Shown: in pieces, positions 42,495-50,545 of the stretch | Layout of the letters: each line of letters begins with the position of its first letter | Position numbering within the stretch: position 1 is the first letter of the stretch | From: a virus | Virus record (IMG/VR): IMGVR_UViG_3300024239_000015 | Coordinates: 169,378-233,377 of that record | Strand: one strand, 5' to 3' | Length of the DNA stretch: 64,000 bases | Program-made: the position numbers and the translations under genes | Notes under the pieces: model-generated | Databases searched by the model: none | The model's input: only the letters and a program-made list of their open reading frames with translations | What the model was told of the DNA's origin: nothing

Positions 42495-43310
42495 TTAATT
42501 CACATCTTTAAATGGATGTTCCACCGAACCGATAGAGGTAGGTCTTGTGCGCTCATAACGACCTAACAACGTACCTTCTTGTGGGGTGATGTCTTTCTCA
42601 AACTTACGTGCTAAACCCATTCCAGGTTCCTGACAAAACACGTACTCAACGTTAGTGTGGTGAAACTTCTTCACTAACGACTCTAATGCAGTTTGAACTT
42701 CTTCGCTCTCTGGTGTTAAAGCTAACAACACGTTGTCTCTTTTCTTTAGGGACTCACCGTACACTTTTAAATACAGCGGAGGATATACCGCATACCCAGT
42801 CTCACTATGGAACTTCTCACGTAGATGTTTTAGAGACTCTATCACTTGAACTTCCGCTGACATCTCTGGATTGTGTTTACGGCGATACTGGATAGCACGA
42901 CGAATCATCTCCACAACGTCCTGAGGATCTCCACGATCCGCTGTGGCGATTAATTCACTCAGTAGACTACTATATCCGCCTTTCCAACTCGCGCGATGCT
43001 CCAGTGCGGCTAACCCCATTAACTCACGTTCTTCCTGGGTGTAGTTGTTCACTAACCAACTTGCAGGTTCAAACGTAAAGAAGCTATGAGCGAGATAGTG
43101 ATGGTTACTCCGACTCCATGTAAATAGGTCATGTAGCAACGCAGGAGGAACAATCAACCTTTCCTCTATCCCTAAATCAAATTTCTGATTTAACTCCAAT
43201 GCTGTTTTGCATACCTGCAACGTATGTTCAAATTGATGCGCTTTATCACAGATCGAGTACGCGTATTCGTATTTACGCATTAACATCTCAATGAGTTCTT
43301 GTGTGTTCAT
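42495..43310 (-). CDS. HD-domain phosphohydrolase
   Basis: 271 residues from ATG 43310 (MNTQELIEMLMRKYEYAY), chosen because GAAGGATTCAGG sits just upstream; an in-frame longer start has poor character. HQFEHTLQVC (first His near 25-29), ALLHDLF (HD at 60-61), ALEHRASW and ATADRGD are the ordered metal ligands of an HD enzyme. Members hydrolyse nucleotides or cyclic nucleotides; a nucleotide pool or signal-clearing role fits an early gene but the substrate is unknown. A promoter-like motif lies about 45 bases upstream. Confidence 0.75.
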   Translation of the reverse strand: MNTQELIEMLMRKYEYAYSICDKAHQFEHTLQVCKTALELNQKFDLGIEERLIVPPALLHDLFTWSRSNHHYLAHSFFTFEPASWLVNNYTQEERELMGLAALEHRASWKGGYSSLLSELIATADRGDPQDVVEMIRRAIQYRRKHNPEMSAEVQVIESLKHLREKFHSETGYAVYPPLYLKVYGESLKKRDNVLLALTPESEEVQTALESLVKKFHHTNVEYVFCQEPGMGLARKFEKDITPQEGTLLGRYERTRPTSIGSVEHPFKDVN

Positions 43311-43349
43311 TCCTGAATCCTTCTGGGTTAAAGGTGGTTTCTCTTGAAG

Positions 43350-43379
43350 ATAATGTATGCCTGTAATTCTTTCCAGACC
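43350..43379 (-). promoter_or_regulatory. Promoter-like motif
   Basis: Minus strand: GTCTGGAAAGAATTACAG then GCATACATTAT. It belongs to the sub-type with CTGGAA, shared with 44710. It follows a terminator and precedes the HD gene. Confidence 0.6.
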
Positions 43380-43384
43380 GCAAA

Positions 43385-43410
43385 AAAGAGGAGACTTCGG
43401 TCTCCTCTTT
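43385..43410 (-). terminator. Terminator hairpin
   Basis: AAAGAGGAGAC-TTCG-GTCTCCTCTTT (11 bp) then TTTGCGG on the minus strand, after the 119-residue gene. Confidence 0.8.
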
Positions 43411-43414
43411 GTAA

Positions 43415-43774
43415 TTATACCTGCGGCACTTGCGGAATCAGCTGTCTTAGCATGTACCCAGTGAATTCGCACCGCACCCCGTCTCCCATACCCCCAATCG
43501 GCTTACAGACGTCACCTAGGTTCGTGTAAAGAATCTCATACGCATCGTGAATGATTAACTCATCCAACTCGTTCATATAAACCCCAAATCCCAAATCGTA
43601 GACGAGGTACTCTACGGCAGGGAGCATTTTGTACGCGGTGTTGTTCTCTAACGCTTCTATATACTTCAGAAGCAGCGCGCCATAGGTTTTACGACGTTCT
43701 ACCGCCGTTGACACCACCGGTTCTTTTAACATCGCGGCTGACGCTTCAATCATCGTTCGTATAGCTGTTGTCAT
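43415..43774 (-). CDS. Unrecognised 119-residue protein
   Basis: AGGAGTAAG precedes the ATG. The segment YDLGFGVYMNELDEL resembles VDAGCGVYTDEKMEQ in the next gene, suggesting a shared module. Co-transcribed with that gene. Function unknown. Confidence 0.65.
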   Translation of the reverse strand: MTTAIRTMIEASAAMLKEPVVSTAVERRKTYGALLLKYIEALENNTAYKMLPAVEYLVYDLGFGVYMNELDELIIHDAYEILYTNLGDVCKPIGGMGDGVRCEFTGYMLRQLIPQVPQV

Positions 43775-43798
43775 TTTTTCTTACTCCTGAATGTACTG

Positions 43799-44674
43799 TC
43801 AAAACGTAGACAGTGGTCTTTTTGTTCCCGGAGGAACGATTGTTTTTAGTGTTAAGTTCAACGCAGGCACTTGTACTGTCTCTTCTAAAGGTAGACTGAG
43901 ACCTTTAGGAAACAGCGTCGCATACTGCCCTACCATTCCCGCAAAAGCGTCTGTTCCATTCCACACGTACACTTGTTCCATTTTCTCGTCTGTATACACC
44001 CCACACCCAGCATCTACAACTAACGAAAATAAAGAGTTCCAGAATGGCTCGTATAAGAAGATCTCATCCGCCAATACGCTAAACTTCGGAGAAATTAAAC
44101 TTTCTCCTTTCTCCGTCAGTCCGCAATGCAAGAAGCAGGCTTTCAGTAAGGTTTGGTGTTTAAACTCAGTGAAGTTAGCTCCTAAGCCTTTCGGGGTCTT
44201 TTTGTGCGCTGCGTGGGTTTCTTGTAAGTAGTCTCCTACCGTCACTAACCTCGCTTCACTTAACGCTTTACTGTACACCGGTTTAAACGTACGTAATACT
44301 GTCAGTGGGTCTTTGGTTCTCCGTACAACGATTCCAGGATACAGAGTCTGCAGTAACTCGTCCTGAGGGAGTCCTGTGAGGTCTAAACTCTCTACTGGAA
44401 GCTTACCGCAGTTGTCGTGAAGGTCTAGGTGGACACCACAGCGATCTAAACACCGGATTCGAAACTCTTCCAGTGTGCGTTTTCTAAATCCAGAGAGTAC
44501 GACTTTAGGTTGTAGGACGTATGTGAGGAAATCTCCTATCGTTTCGATCCTTAAACGTTGTAATTCACGTATCTGTCGTTCTCTTAGACTTTGTAGTCTA
44601 GTTAGCCTAACCTCGCAGGCTTCTAAGTTTATCGTGGGGTAGGTTTTCTTTAAATGGTCGTATCTGGACATCAT
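43799..44674 (-). CDS. Protein with tandem alpha-CTD-like helix-hairpin-helix modules
   Basis: 291 residues, start at one of two adjacent ATGs after GAGAGAG. Module 1 (about 30-84): RERQIRELQRLRIETIGDFL, then LSGFRKRTLEEFRIRCL. Module 2 (about 95-187): LPVESLDLT, VTVGDYLQE, then GLGANFTEFK. Bacterial RNA polymerase alpha-CTD has the same order: PVDDLELT, IGDLV, then LGRKSLNEIK. In alpha this fold contacts UP-element DNA and regulators. The phage may bind DNA or host polymerase with it. The C-terminus shares GVYTDEKMEQ with the downstream gene. Confidence 0.55.
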   Translation of the reverse strand: MMSRYDHLKKTYPTINLEACEVRLTRLQSLRERQIRELQRLRIETIGDFLTYVLQPKVVLSGFRKRTLEEFRIRCLDRCGVHLDLHDNCGKLPVESLDLTGLPQDELLQTLYPGIVVRRTKDPLTVLRTFKPVYSKALSEARLVTVGDYLQETHAAHKKTPKGLGANFTEFKHQTLLKACFLHCGLTEKGESLISPKFSVLADEIFLYEPFWNSLFSLVVDAGCGVYTDEKMEQVYVWNGTDAFAGMVGQYATLFPKGLSLPLEETVQVPALNLTLKTIVPPGTKRPLSTF

Positions 44675-44709
44675 TACTCTCTCTCGAGTGATTTAGTATT
44701 CTCGTAGGG

Positions 44710-44740
44710 ATAATGTAGATCTCAAATGGATTCCAGACAG
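44710..44740 (-). promoter_or_regulatory. Promoter-like motif
   Basis: Minus strand: GTCTGGAATCCATTTGAG then ATCTACATTAT. Upstream of the alpha-CTD-like gene and directly next to a terminator-like hairpin. Confidence 0.6.
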
Positions 44741-44747
44741 CATAAAC

Positions 44748-44767
44748 GGAAACCTCTTAGGGTTTCC
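44748..44767 (-). terminator. Hairpin beside promoter
   Basis: GGAAACC-TCTTAG-GGTTTCC, 7 bp, with TTTATGCTG on its minus-strand side. It would end transcription coming from the gene-free island to the right. Confidence 0.55.
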
Positions 44768-44769
44768 TT

Positions 44770-45285
44770 ATTATTGTTTATTTTTTAAAGGGGTTACCCC
44801 CCTATAGGTTCTCATCCCCCAGACCCCCTAGCTCTCCTAGACCCCCCTCCCCAAAGACCTCGTTCGCTTCATCACTACGTTCAGGCTCACTCCGGTGAGG
44901 CTGTCGTTCGTACCTTTCGTCTTCGGCTACTACTCGCTCATTCTTCCTTTCAGTCAGAATCCCGCTCGCTGTATCCTCAACTCAAGTTACTCACTCCGCT
45001 CTTTATAGCGAAATTTCTTTCGCCTATAGAATAAGAAGTTAGTATGTAAATTTTTACATTAGTAAAAGTATATTATGTAATGTTTAATAATAGAAAATAG
45101 TTTAAAGACTATTTTCTATAGATTTTTATATATTTTATTTAATAAGAAAATTTTTTTAATAAGAAAAAGAGTTTTTTAGATAAGAGAGCTATCGCTCTTT
45201 AATTTACATATAGCGGCGGACCCAAAATCGGGAAAGTGGGAATCTGGCATGTCCGTCGTGGTCCGATCGCGTGGTGAGGCAAAAA
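44770..45285. other. Gene-free island of unusual composition
   Basis: About 515 bases with no credible gene. On the minus strand the left part is G-rich (GGGGAGGGGGG-type runs) with repeated GAGCGA/GAACGA words. The middle and right are extremely AT-rich, with a perfect AGAAAATAGT...ACTATTTTCT stem, an AAAGAGCGATAGCTCTC-type hairpin and a TAGCGAAA...TTTCGCCTA inverted pair. It is unlike any flank. It is a candidate replication origin, non-coding RNA or foreign insert. Confidence 0.5.
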
Positions 45286-45289
45286 AAGA

Positions 45290-45311
45290 AGAGGGACGGA
45301 AGGTCCCTCTC
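45290..45311 (-). terminator. Terminator hairpin
   Basis: AGAGGGAC-GGA-AGGTCCCTCT-type stem with TTCTTTTTTTGCC on the minus strand, after the 150-residue gene. Confidence 0.8.
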
Positions 45312-45320
45312 TATGCCTGT

Positions 45321-45773
45321 TTAATCGCCTACGATCACTAACGTCCCGTAGTTGTTGTCTGACTCTGGTAACTCACGGACTTCTACTGCTACGGTATCGA
45401 GTTCAGCTTTTTGTTTCTCTAAAGCAAACAGAGCTGATGACAACACCATTACGATCTTTTTTACGTCATTGTTGTCGAAGACCACGAAGAGTTCTTCAGG
45501 ATCGTACATACCCCAACGGTATACTGTATTCGCATCCATAGCTACAGATTCACCCGAGTCTAGTTTCAGGTTAGCGTTGAAATCGTCTTCGAAGTCATCG
45601 GTACCCTCAAACTGTCCGTGTACAGGTAAATAATAGAAATCGTTCTCGCCACCGCTACGTTCGCAGAGTATGAATAACTGTGGGTTGAAACACGGCATTG
45701 AGTCTTTAGCGTGAGTGCTAAACACCGTGCCGATCGGAAGCTTACACAGCTCTGACATTTTTACTTTACGCAT
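45321..45773 (-). CDS. Unrecognised 150-residue protein
   Basis: TTAGGAG precedes the ATG. Begins MRKVKMSELCKLPIGTVF, then a strand-rich acidic domain (EGTDDFEDDFNANLKLD) and a C-terminal helix. The opening recalls small conserved proteins of other large phages, but I cannot name a family. Confidence 0.65.
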   Translation of the reverse strand: MRKVKMSELCKLPIGTVFSTHAKDSMPCFNPQLFILCERSGGENDFYYLPVHGQFEGTDDFEDDFNANLKLDSGESVAMDANTVYRWGMYDPEELFVVFDNNDVKKIVMVLSSALFALEKQKAELDTVAVEVRELPESDNNYGTLVIVGD

Positions 45774-45800
45774 CGAGTACTCCTAATGTAGTTAAAGGGT

Positions 45801-46220
45801 TTACTGCATCGGACGTAGACGTTGTTTCAATCGAGCGGTTAGGTTTTCTATCCCAGCCCAACTGAGTCGCGTCTGCAATTGAAAGTCTTTCACAGTCTCT
45901 ACTTTCCAACTGTCTATGTCTTCAGGGAACTCAGCACGGAAGAATAGTTTACCACACGAGTACGCACAGACCTCGGAGTCAGCCCAGACGAGTAAGTACT
46001 CACCGCGTTCTACCGCGTAGTGCGCGTATTTAAACGCACCTAGCTGAGTGTGGTGTGGATCGTACTCGTATAGCTCAGCCAAGCAGTCGCGGACTGTAGT
46101 GAGTAACTTAAGCGCACTTTCTTGTTGGGCTTTCCTGTTTCTTTGTTTTACAGTAATCCAGTACGCAAACACAAGAAAGACGCAAACGAAGAACAACGCC
46201 AAATACGTATAGTCTTGCAT
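45801..46220 (-). CDS. Single-pass membrane protein (139 residues)
   Basis: Residues 6-23 (YLALFFVCVFLVFAYWI) form an N-terminal membrane helix, then a basic stop (KQRNRKAQ) and a soluble domain ending in helices. AAGGAGTAACGTG upstream lies within the end of the previous small gene. Plan similar to the protein at 38043. Confidence 0.7.
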   Translation of the reverse strand: MQDYTYLALFFVCVFLVFAYWITVKQRNRKAQQESALKLLTTVRDCLAELYEYDPHHTQLGAFKYAHYAVERGEYLLVWADSEVCAYSCGKLFFRAEFPEDIDSWKVETVKDFQLQTRLSWAGIENLTARLKQRLRPMQ

Positions 46221-46226
46221 AACACG

Positions 46227-46328
46227 TTACTCCTTAGAATCCACACGACGTGCGTCGCGGTGTGCTAAATAAGCCATAGTGAAAAAGAAAGTTAATACAG
46301 TACTTGCGATGATTATAAAGTCGATCAT
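46227..46328 (-). CDS. 33-residue membrane peptide
   Basis: Short frame MIDFIIIASTVLTFFFTMAY followed by a charged tail (HRDARRVDSKE). GAAGGAGTAT lies 5-6 bases before the ATG, and its own end supplies the AAGGAG for the next gene. One transmembrane helix. The excellent ribosome-binding site and linkage to another membrane protein make it likely real. Confidence 0.65.
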   Translation of the reverse strand: MIDFIIIASTVLTFFFTMAYLAHRDARRVDSKE

Positions 46329-46363
46329 GGTTATACTCCTTCATTGAGAATGGGAGAACGATC

Positions 46364-46386
46364 AGAGGGAGTGTTTGCCCCCTCTC
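46364..46386 (-). terminator. Terminator hairpin
   Basis: AGAGGG...CCCTCT stem downstream of the 376-residue gene stop on the minus strand. The tract TTTTTTT on the plus side means it is U-tailed mainly for plus-strand transcripts, so minus-strand efficiency is uncertain. Confidence 0.45.
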
Positions 46387-46399
46387 TTTTTTTGTGTGA

Positions 46400-47530
46400 T
46401 TAAAACTTAAGCTCTTTGACGATGCCTGTGGCGCCCGCATCAAAAGACCCTTCAGCGAAGGCTTCGACTTCAGGTTTAGATAAACCCAAATGCGTTAGCT
46501 TCCCGTTGAACAGACCCATGAACGTTCCGCTTGGAGCCAGATATAGTCGAATTCCGTACTTGTTTAAGTTACGACTTTTCAACTCTTCGGCACTGTACCG
46601 ATGACTACATTCAGGGTTTCTTCCTGAGACTGCATGTAGCGCCAGTTCCATTCCGGAGAGTACACGCCTGTCTGTAAAATACAGATGCACCAACACTTTC
46701 TGTAACTGCCAGACCACTAACGGCGTAGGCGTAGGACACTCCTCTGACTCCATCGCTTCTTTAAAACGCGACAAGAAGTCCCTTACGGTGTAAACTGGAG
46801 CACCCCACAATGTCGATACACCTTCAACCACCTGACTCAGAGGAGTGTCGAATCCTTCTGTTGCGGCATTGGGGAAAGCTTGTACTAGCTGTTCGTGAAC
46901 ACTCGAGGGTGTGAGGTCGTTGGACATGTTCTCACCGTCGTTGATTTCCTCCTGTTCTACAACCTGAGCCATTTCAGCTTGCAGTGCTTTTAAACCCGTT
47001 TTGAACGTTTCAAACAGAGGCAGGAAGTGTTGTGCTTTCTCTGCTTGGATCTTTACAACCTGACGTTTAAAATCTTCTGACAAACTAGCCCACACTGGAG
47101 TGTGCTTCAGCTTGTACAGATGACACAAATTTTCAATCGTGCCGTTCTGGTTGTAGTGGTACTCCTCAGACACGATCGTCTGTGCTGCCGTATCCATACC
47201 TGCTAAATAACCCCCTGTGCGGATTTCTAAGTCCGCTCCTTTAAAACCATCCAACATAGTCTGTACCATCGGGATATAGACCGCAAAACCCATACGGGTG
47301 AAGAAGTCTGCCAACAGCTCTGGTGTGGCACTGAAGGGTATCCAGGTCTCTAACACCGCTGGTAATGCAGCTTGACCAACATGTACGTTGGTTAACATCG
47401 TACCGTACGCGTGCATAAACGCGTCCTCTAACTCGTGAGGAATGTTGGTGTGATCGACTGCAGCACTAACGAATTGGTAGTTAGCGGAAGCAACTAAAGC
47501 ATTGAATTTTATTTGTTGTACTGTAATCAT
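46400..47530 (-). CDS. Unrecognised 376-residue protein, paralog of the 41136 gene
   Basis: AAAAAGGTAA precedes the ATG. Helical; YTVRDFLSRFKEAM in the middle is a TVGDFL-type module and GKLTHLGLSKPEVE near the end matches the 447-residue protein. Driven by a promoter-like motif 70 bases upstream and the conserved leader hairpin. Possible DNA-associated function as for its relatives. Confidence 0.6.
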   Translation of the reverse strand: MITVQQIKFNALVASANYQFVSAAVDHTNIPHELEDAFMHAYGTMLTNVHVGQAALPAVLETWIPFSATPELLADFFTRMGFAVYIPMVQTMLDGFKGADLEIRTGGYLAGMDTAAQTIVSEEYHYNQNGTIENLCHLYKLKHTPVWASLSEDFKRQVVKIQAEKAQHFLPLFETFKTGLKALQAEMAQVVEQEEINDGENMSNDLTPSSVHEQLVQAFPNAATEGFDTPLSQVVEGVSTLWGAPVYTVRDFLSRFKEAMESEECPTPTPLVVWQLQKVLVHLYFTDRRVLSGMELALHAVSGRNPECSHRYSAEELKSRNLNKYGIRLYLAPSGTFMGLFNGKLTHLGLSKPEVEAFAEGSFDAGATGIVKELKF

Positions 47531-47568
47531 GGCGTATTACCTTTTTAGCTAATGGGAAAATGGGATTC

Positions 47569-47596
47569 GTGAATGGGTAGTAGTACCTCATTCACC
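47569..47596 (-). promoter_or_regulatory. Conserved leader stem-loop (copy 1 of 3)
   Basis: Minus strand GTGAATGAGGTA-CTAC-TACCCATTCAC lies a few bases downstream of the promoter motif. Near-identical hairpins follow the motifs at 55916 and 63283. Confidence 0.6.
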
Positions 47597-47599
47597 GTG

Positions 47600-47630
47600 A
47601 TATTAAGTATCTATAATTTATTCGAAACGG
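47600..47630 (-). promoter_or_regulatory. Promoter-like motif inside the end of the upstream gene
   Basis: Minus strand: CGTTTCGAATAAATTATAG then ATACTTAATAT. It overlaps the last codons of the gene ending at 47611, so no terminator separates the two units here. Confidence 0.7.
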
Positions 47631-47985
47631 TTTTCTTTTGTTGTTCAAAACACTCCGCTAACAAAGCAGCGTAGTTAGCGTCGATCCCACAAACAAGATA
47701 CGGACAATCACTATACCGTTCTCTCCCTACTGTCACAAACCCTACGTAATTTAACGCAGAAAGAAACAGGGGGTGGGCTGTCGCCACCCCCACTTCAAAA
47801 CGGTCTTCTGCGCGAGTAGAGGTTGTATCCTGCCACATGACGTCGATAAACGTCGTGGCTTGTTGGTAAAGATCTTCGAGAATCACAAGACCGGGACCTT
47901 CTCGTTTGAAGAGGTCAGCGATCATTTTCTCTACCTCCACGCCAAACATAAATACAGCCATTTCTTTCGACACGTGTATTGCCAT
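47611..47985 (-). CDS. Unrecognised 124-residue protein
   Basis: AAAGGAGTTTTAAA precedes the ATG. Helical N-terminus, then ALNYVGFVTVGRERYSD and a C-terminal helix. Its last six codons form part of the promoter motif. Unknown function. Confidence 0.65.
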   Translation of the reverse strand: MAIHVSKEMAVFMFGVEVEKMIADLFKREGPGLVILEDLYQQATTFIDVMWQDTTSTRAEDRFEVGVATAHPLFLSALNYVGFVTVGRERYSDCPYLVCGIDANYAALLAECFEQQKKTVSNKL

Positions 47986-47986
47986 T

Positions 47987-48439
47987 TTAAAACTCCTTTA
48001 CTCTTTCGTAGAAATCGACCAACGCTTCAGTGTCGTTCACTGTGACGTCGTGTGCTGTGATGCCAACAGAACCGAGCTTAGTCGTTAAGTCAGCCCACAT
48101 CGCAACAAGCCTTTCATCTGACGTGCCTGGTGCGGCAGCGTGTAACTCGACTAACGTCCCACGAATCATGGTGGTTACACACAACGTATACTTATCTACA
48201 CGCAGCGTTTTTGAATGTGAGTAACGACTGATTTCTTCGTAGGTCAGTAAACCTTGCAGATTTTTGTGTTCTGCGTTACGAGAATCAAAACCCTGATGTC
48301 TGATCCACCACGCGGTGTTTTCAACCGCGTTTTCTAACGCCTTACGCGCAGCCCTTTCTTGTTTATACGAATTCCATTTTACTACAAGAGCTTGTAGAAA
48401 CGAGTGAACTCGTTTTGGAATATTTCTTAAATGAACCAT
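47987..48439 (-). CDS. Unrecognised 150-residue protein
   Basis: Leader AAAGGAGTTTTAAAATGG is nearly identical to those of the genes at 47985 and 53472. Basic N-terminal helix (WNSYKQERAARKALEN), then a strand-rich domain. Two bases separate it from the next gene. Unknown function. Confidence 0.65.
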   Translation of the reverse strand: MVHLRNIPKRVHSFLQALVVKWNSYKQERAARKALENAVENTAWWIRHQGFDSRNAEHKNLQGLLTYEEISRYSHSKTLRVDKYTLCVTTMIRGTLVELHAAAPGTSDERLVAMWADLTTKLGSVGITAHDVTVNDTEALVDFYERVKEF

Positions 48440-48451
48440 TTTAAAACTCCT

Positions 48452-49294
48452 TTATTTTGTTGGTGTTAAATGGTGAGTAACCAACCACTCGTTGAGCGTG
48501 GATACAACACCCCGGTGGTTGTTCTTACTACGCCAGTTGGTCACAACCCCATTGTACAAACCAGACGCTTCTGTAATGAACCCAAAGAGTTCAGGTAAGT
48601 ACACGCCAGGTTGAACGACAATAACGATAGGTCGACCTTCAGGGAATGTTCGGATGAAATCCACCAGTTGGTGTAAATCGTCGCAATGCTCTAACAACTC
48701 ACGTGAAAGTACAGAATTCGCCCCTGAAGAATCCAGCTTACTTTTTAACTCTTCAGGCGTCACGTTACAGTCTTTATGAACACAAAGCAACGCCCACTTT
48801 GTTTTCCCTTGCATGAGTTTCGCATAACTGCTCAGCAGCTTAACGCGATTCATCGGCTGTTTGTACGTGAGCACATCCAACGTCGTTTCTTTCTCAACCA
48901 GTATAGGCTCAAACTCCCACCCGTGTTCTTCTAACCACTTCCATTGTTCAGCGTTGATCTCTAAGTCCAACGAGAAAGGGAAGCTCCAGAATGGATGGTT
49001 TTCCTTACGCATCCTTGTATGAAAACGGGGACGACCTTTATAACCGTTGTGTGAGAGTAACCGCTTCACCGCAGGCACCGCCAGACGGTACGAGAAAGTT
49101 TCTTTGAAACGAACCGACTGTTCTAGCAAGTACTCGTCTGGTTTTACGACACCTGCCGTGTAGTGAACCAGAATTAACTGACGAACCGTCTCTTTGTGTT
49201 CCCCTCCCTTACTTTTCAGTAGAGTGAGTTGTCTTTCTACTTCAGGGCGTATCAAGGCGCAGCGTAGAGAGTCGATTGGTTTTACTTGAGGCAT
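48452..49294 (-). CDS. Unrecognised 280-residue protein
   Basis: GGGAG precedes the ATG. The N-terminal half contains GYKGRPRFHTRMRKENH; the second half begins KWALLCVHKDCNVTPEELK and ends STLNEWLVTHHL. Mixed fold, slightly basic. No family recognised. Confidence 0.65.
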   Translation of the reverse strand: MPQVKPIDSLRCALIRPEVERQLTLLKSKGGEHKETVRQLILVHYTAGVVKPDEYLLEQSVRFKETFSYRLAVPAVKRLLSHNGYKGRPRFHTRMRKENHPFWSFPFSLDLEINAEQWKWLEEHGWEFEPILVEKETTLDVLTYKQPMNRVKLLSSYAKLMQGKTKWALLCVHKDCNVTPEELKSKLDSSGANSVLSRELLEHCDDLHQLVDFIRTFPEGRPIVIVVQPGVYLPELFGFITEASGLYNGVVTNWRSKNNHRGVVSTLNEWLVTHHLTPTK

Positions 49295-49325
49295 GTTGTA
49301 ACTCCCATAACAAAAATAAAAGAAA

Positions 49326-49348
49326 GCGTAGGGAGAAAACCCCTACGC
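49326..49348 (-). terminator. Terminator overlapping a stop codon
   Basis: GCGTAGGG-AGAAAAC-CCCTACGC, followed by TTTCTTTTATTTTTG on the minus strand. The TAG stop of the next gene to the right lies in the stem. Confidence 0.8.
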
Positions 49349-49936
49349 GTGACAGACCACAGGAGTCGGCTCGCTGTAAGCGCAGCGTAACTCCACCGAT
49401 AATTTCCCGTGAGTGACCCACTTGGATCTCTCCATGTACTCCACCGGCTGTCGGTTTGAGGCTTTCTGATAATACATCCCAACCTGATGTAAACAACGAC
49501 AAAGCTTTACGGTCGTTTCATGAATGTCGTAGTAATGTCGTGTTACTTTCTGGTGGTCTCTTAACGCACAGGTCACGGCGTGTTCGATGGTCGTACTGTT
49601 AAACGACGCCGTGCGTGAGTAAAACGTATAGAAGCAAGCACCAGCGTAATAGAACCTGAACTCGAAAAGTTCTGATCTCAAAGGGTGACCCAACCACTCG
49701 TGGGTGAGCGTTTTATCGCCCCACGGAACGACAATCTTCCGTTGGTCAGCTGAAACAACCAGTGACTGTGAGTTTTCTACAGCAGGGAGGTCCTTCGCTA
49801 GTTGTAGAAACCGCACCATCTGTTCCACTTCGTGCGGGAACTTACTGGTGCGTGTATAAATTTCACGCGTTTGTTTGTATAAGGTAGACGTTCCCACTAA
49901 GGTAAGCCTACTGTAGGTAAATTCTTTTGAGTACAT
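49343..49936 (-). CDS. Unrecognised 197-residue protein
   Basis: AGAAGGATTC precedes the ATG. Many aromatic and histidine residues (FRFYYAGACFYTFYSR), five cysteines not in a zinc spacing. Unit of its own, with a 150-base leader upstream and a terminator at the stop. Unknown function. Confidence 0.65.
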   Translation of the reverse strand: MYSKEFTYSRLTLVGTSTLYKQTREIYTRTSKFPHEVEQMVRFLQLAKDLPAVENSQSLVVSADQRKIVVPWGDKTLTHEWLGHPLRSELFEFRFYYAGACFYTFYSRTASFNSTTIEHAVTCALRDHQKVTRHYYDIHETTVKLCRCLHQVGMYYQKASNRQPVEYMERSKWVTHGKLSVELRCAYSEPTPVVCHA

Positions 49937-50092
49937 TTTTAGAATCCTTCTAATTGATCAGATGTACGTTTAAACGTACGTAAACCCATTCCTGAGACGT
50001 TTTAAGGGTGGTGGGTATAAACCACTAAGGAATTGAAGAAAAACGTCCTATAACGCATTACAGAGCGTTTTGTGAGGGGTGGTAATTTACAG
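49937..50092 (-). promoter_or_regulatory. Leader with palindromes
   Basis: Contains the palindrome GTACGTTTAAACGTAC and a TTAGTGG-TTTATA-CCCACCA stem on the minus strand, and a GTTATAGGACG stretch that partly matches the promoter motif. A weak promoter may be here. Confidence 0.35.
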
Positions 50093-50093
50093 G

Positions 50094-50124
50094 CATAGAG
50101 GGAGCACGAAGCTCCCTCTCTATG
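50094..50124 (-). terminator. Terminator hairpin
   Basis: CATAGAGGGAGC-ACGAA-GCTCCCTCTCTATG, ending the eleven-gene operon that starts at 55825. Confidence 0.75.
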
Positions 50125-50129
50125 TCGTA

Positions 50130-50540
50130 TCAGTCAGGTAGTCTTTCTAACACCACGCTTACTGTAGATGCACCGCAATTGTTCACTAACACCACCGAAC
50201 TGTTAGGGTAGTCTTTGCGGATGTCTTCTTTAGCGCGACCCACGTAGATCTCGATGTGATATCTTTGTGTGTCGTACTTCAGACAGACTAATGACTTGTC
50301 GGTGGAATCTAACACCGAGGTGTCCATAGAACGCAACAACCCTTCCAGCTCCGATTCTGACACGCCCTGCACGCCCAGCTGCGCGGCTAAGGAGCGTTTG
50401 TTGGTCGACGTATCCCAGTGCTTGAGAATCGCTTCCATTTTCGCTGACGTCAGTTCCAGACCGTAATGAAACTCCATCGTACCGTAATACTGAACAGTTT
50501 CGTTCCACGGATGGTAAACCACGACTAATTTCTTATTCAT
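50130..50540 (-). CDS. Unrecognised 136-residue protein
   Basis: AAGGAGTAAAGTAA precedes the ATG. Strand-rich; LVVVYHPWNETVQYYG at the start, a helical segment with SELEGLLRSMD, and a C-terminal VVLVNNCGASTVSVVL. Last gene of the long operon. Unknown. Confidence 0.65.
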   Translation of the reverse strand: MNKKLVVVYHPWNETVQYYGTMEFHYGLELTSAKMEAILKHWDTSTNKRSLAAQLGVQGVSESELEGLLRSMDTSVLDSTDKSLVCLKYDTQRYHIEIYVGRAKEDIRKDYPNSSVVLVNNCGASTVSVVLERLPD

Positions 50541-50545
50541 TTACT

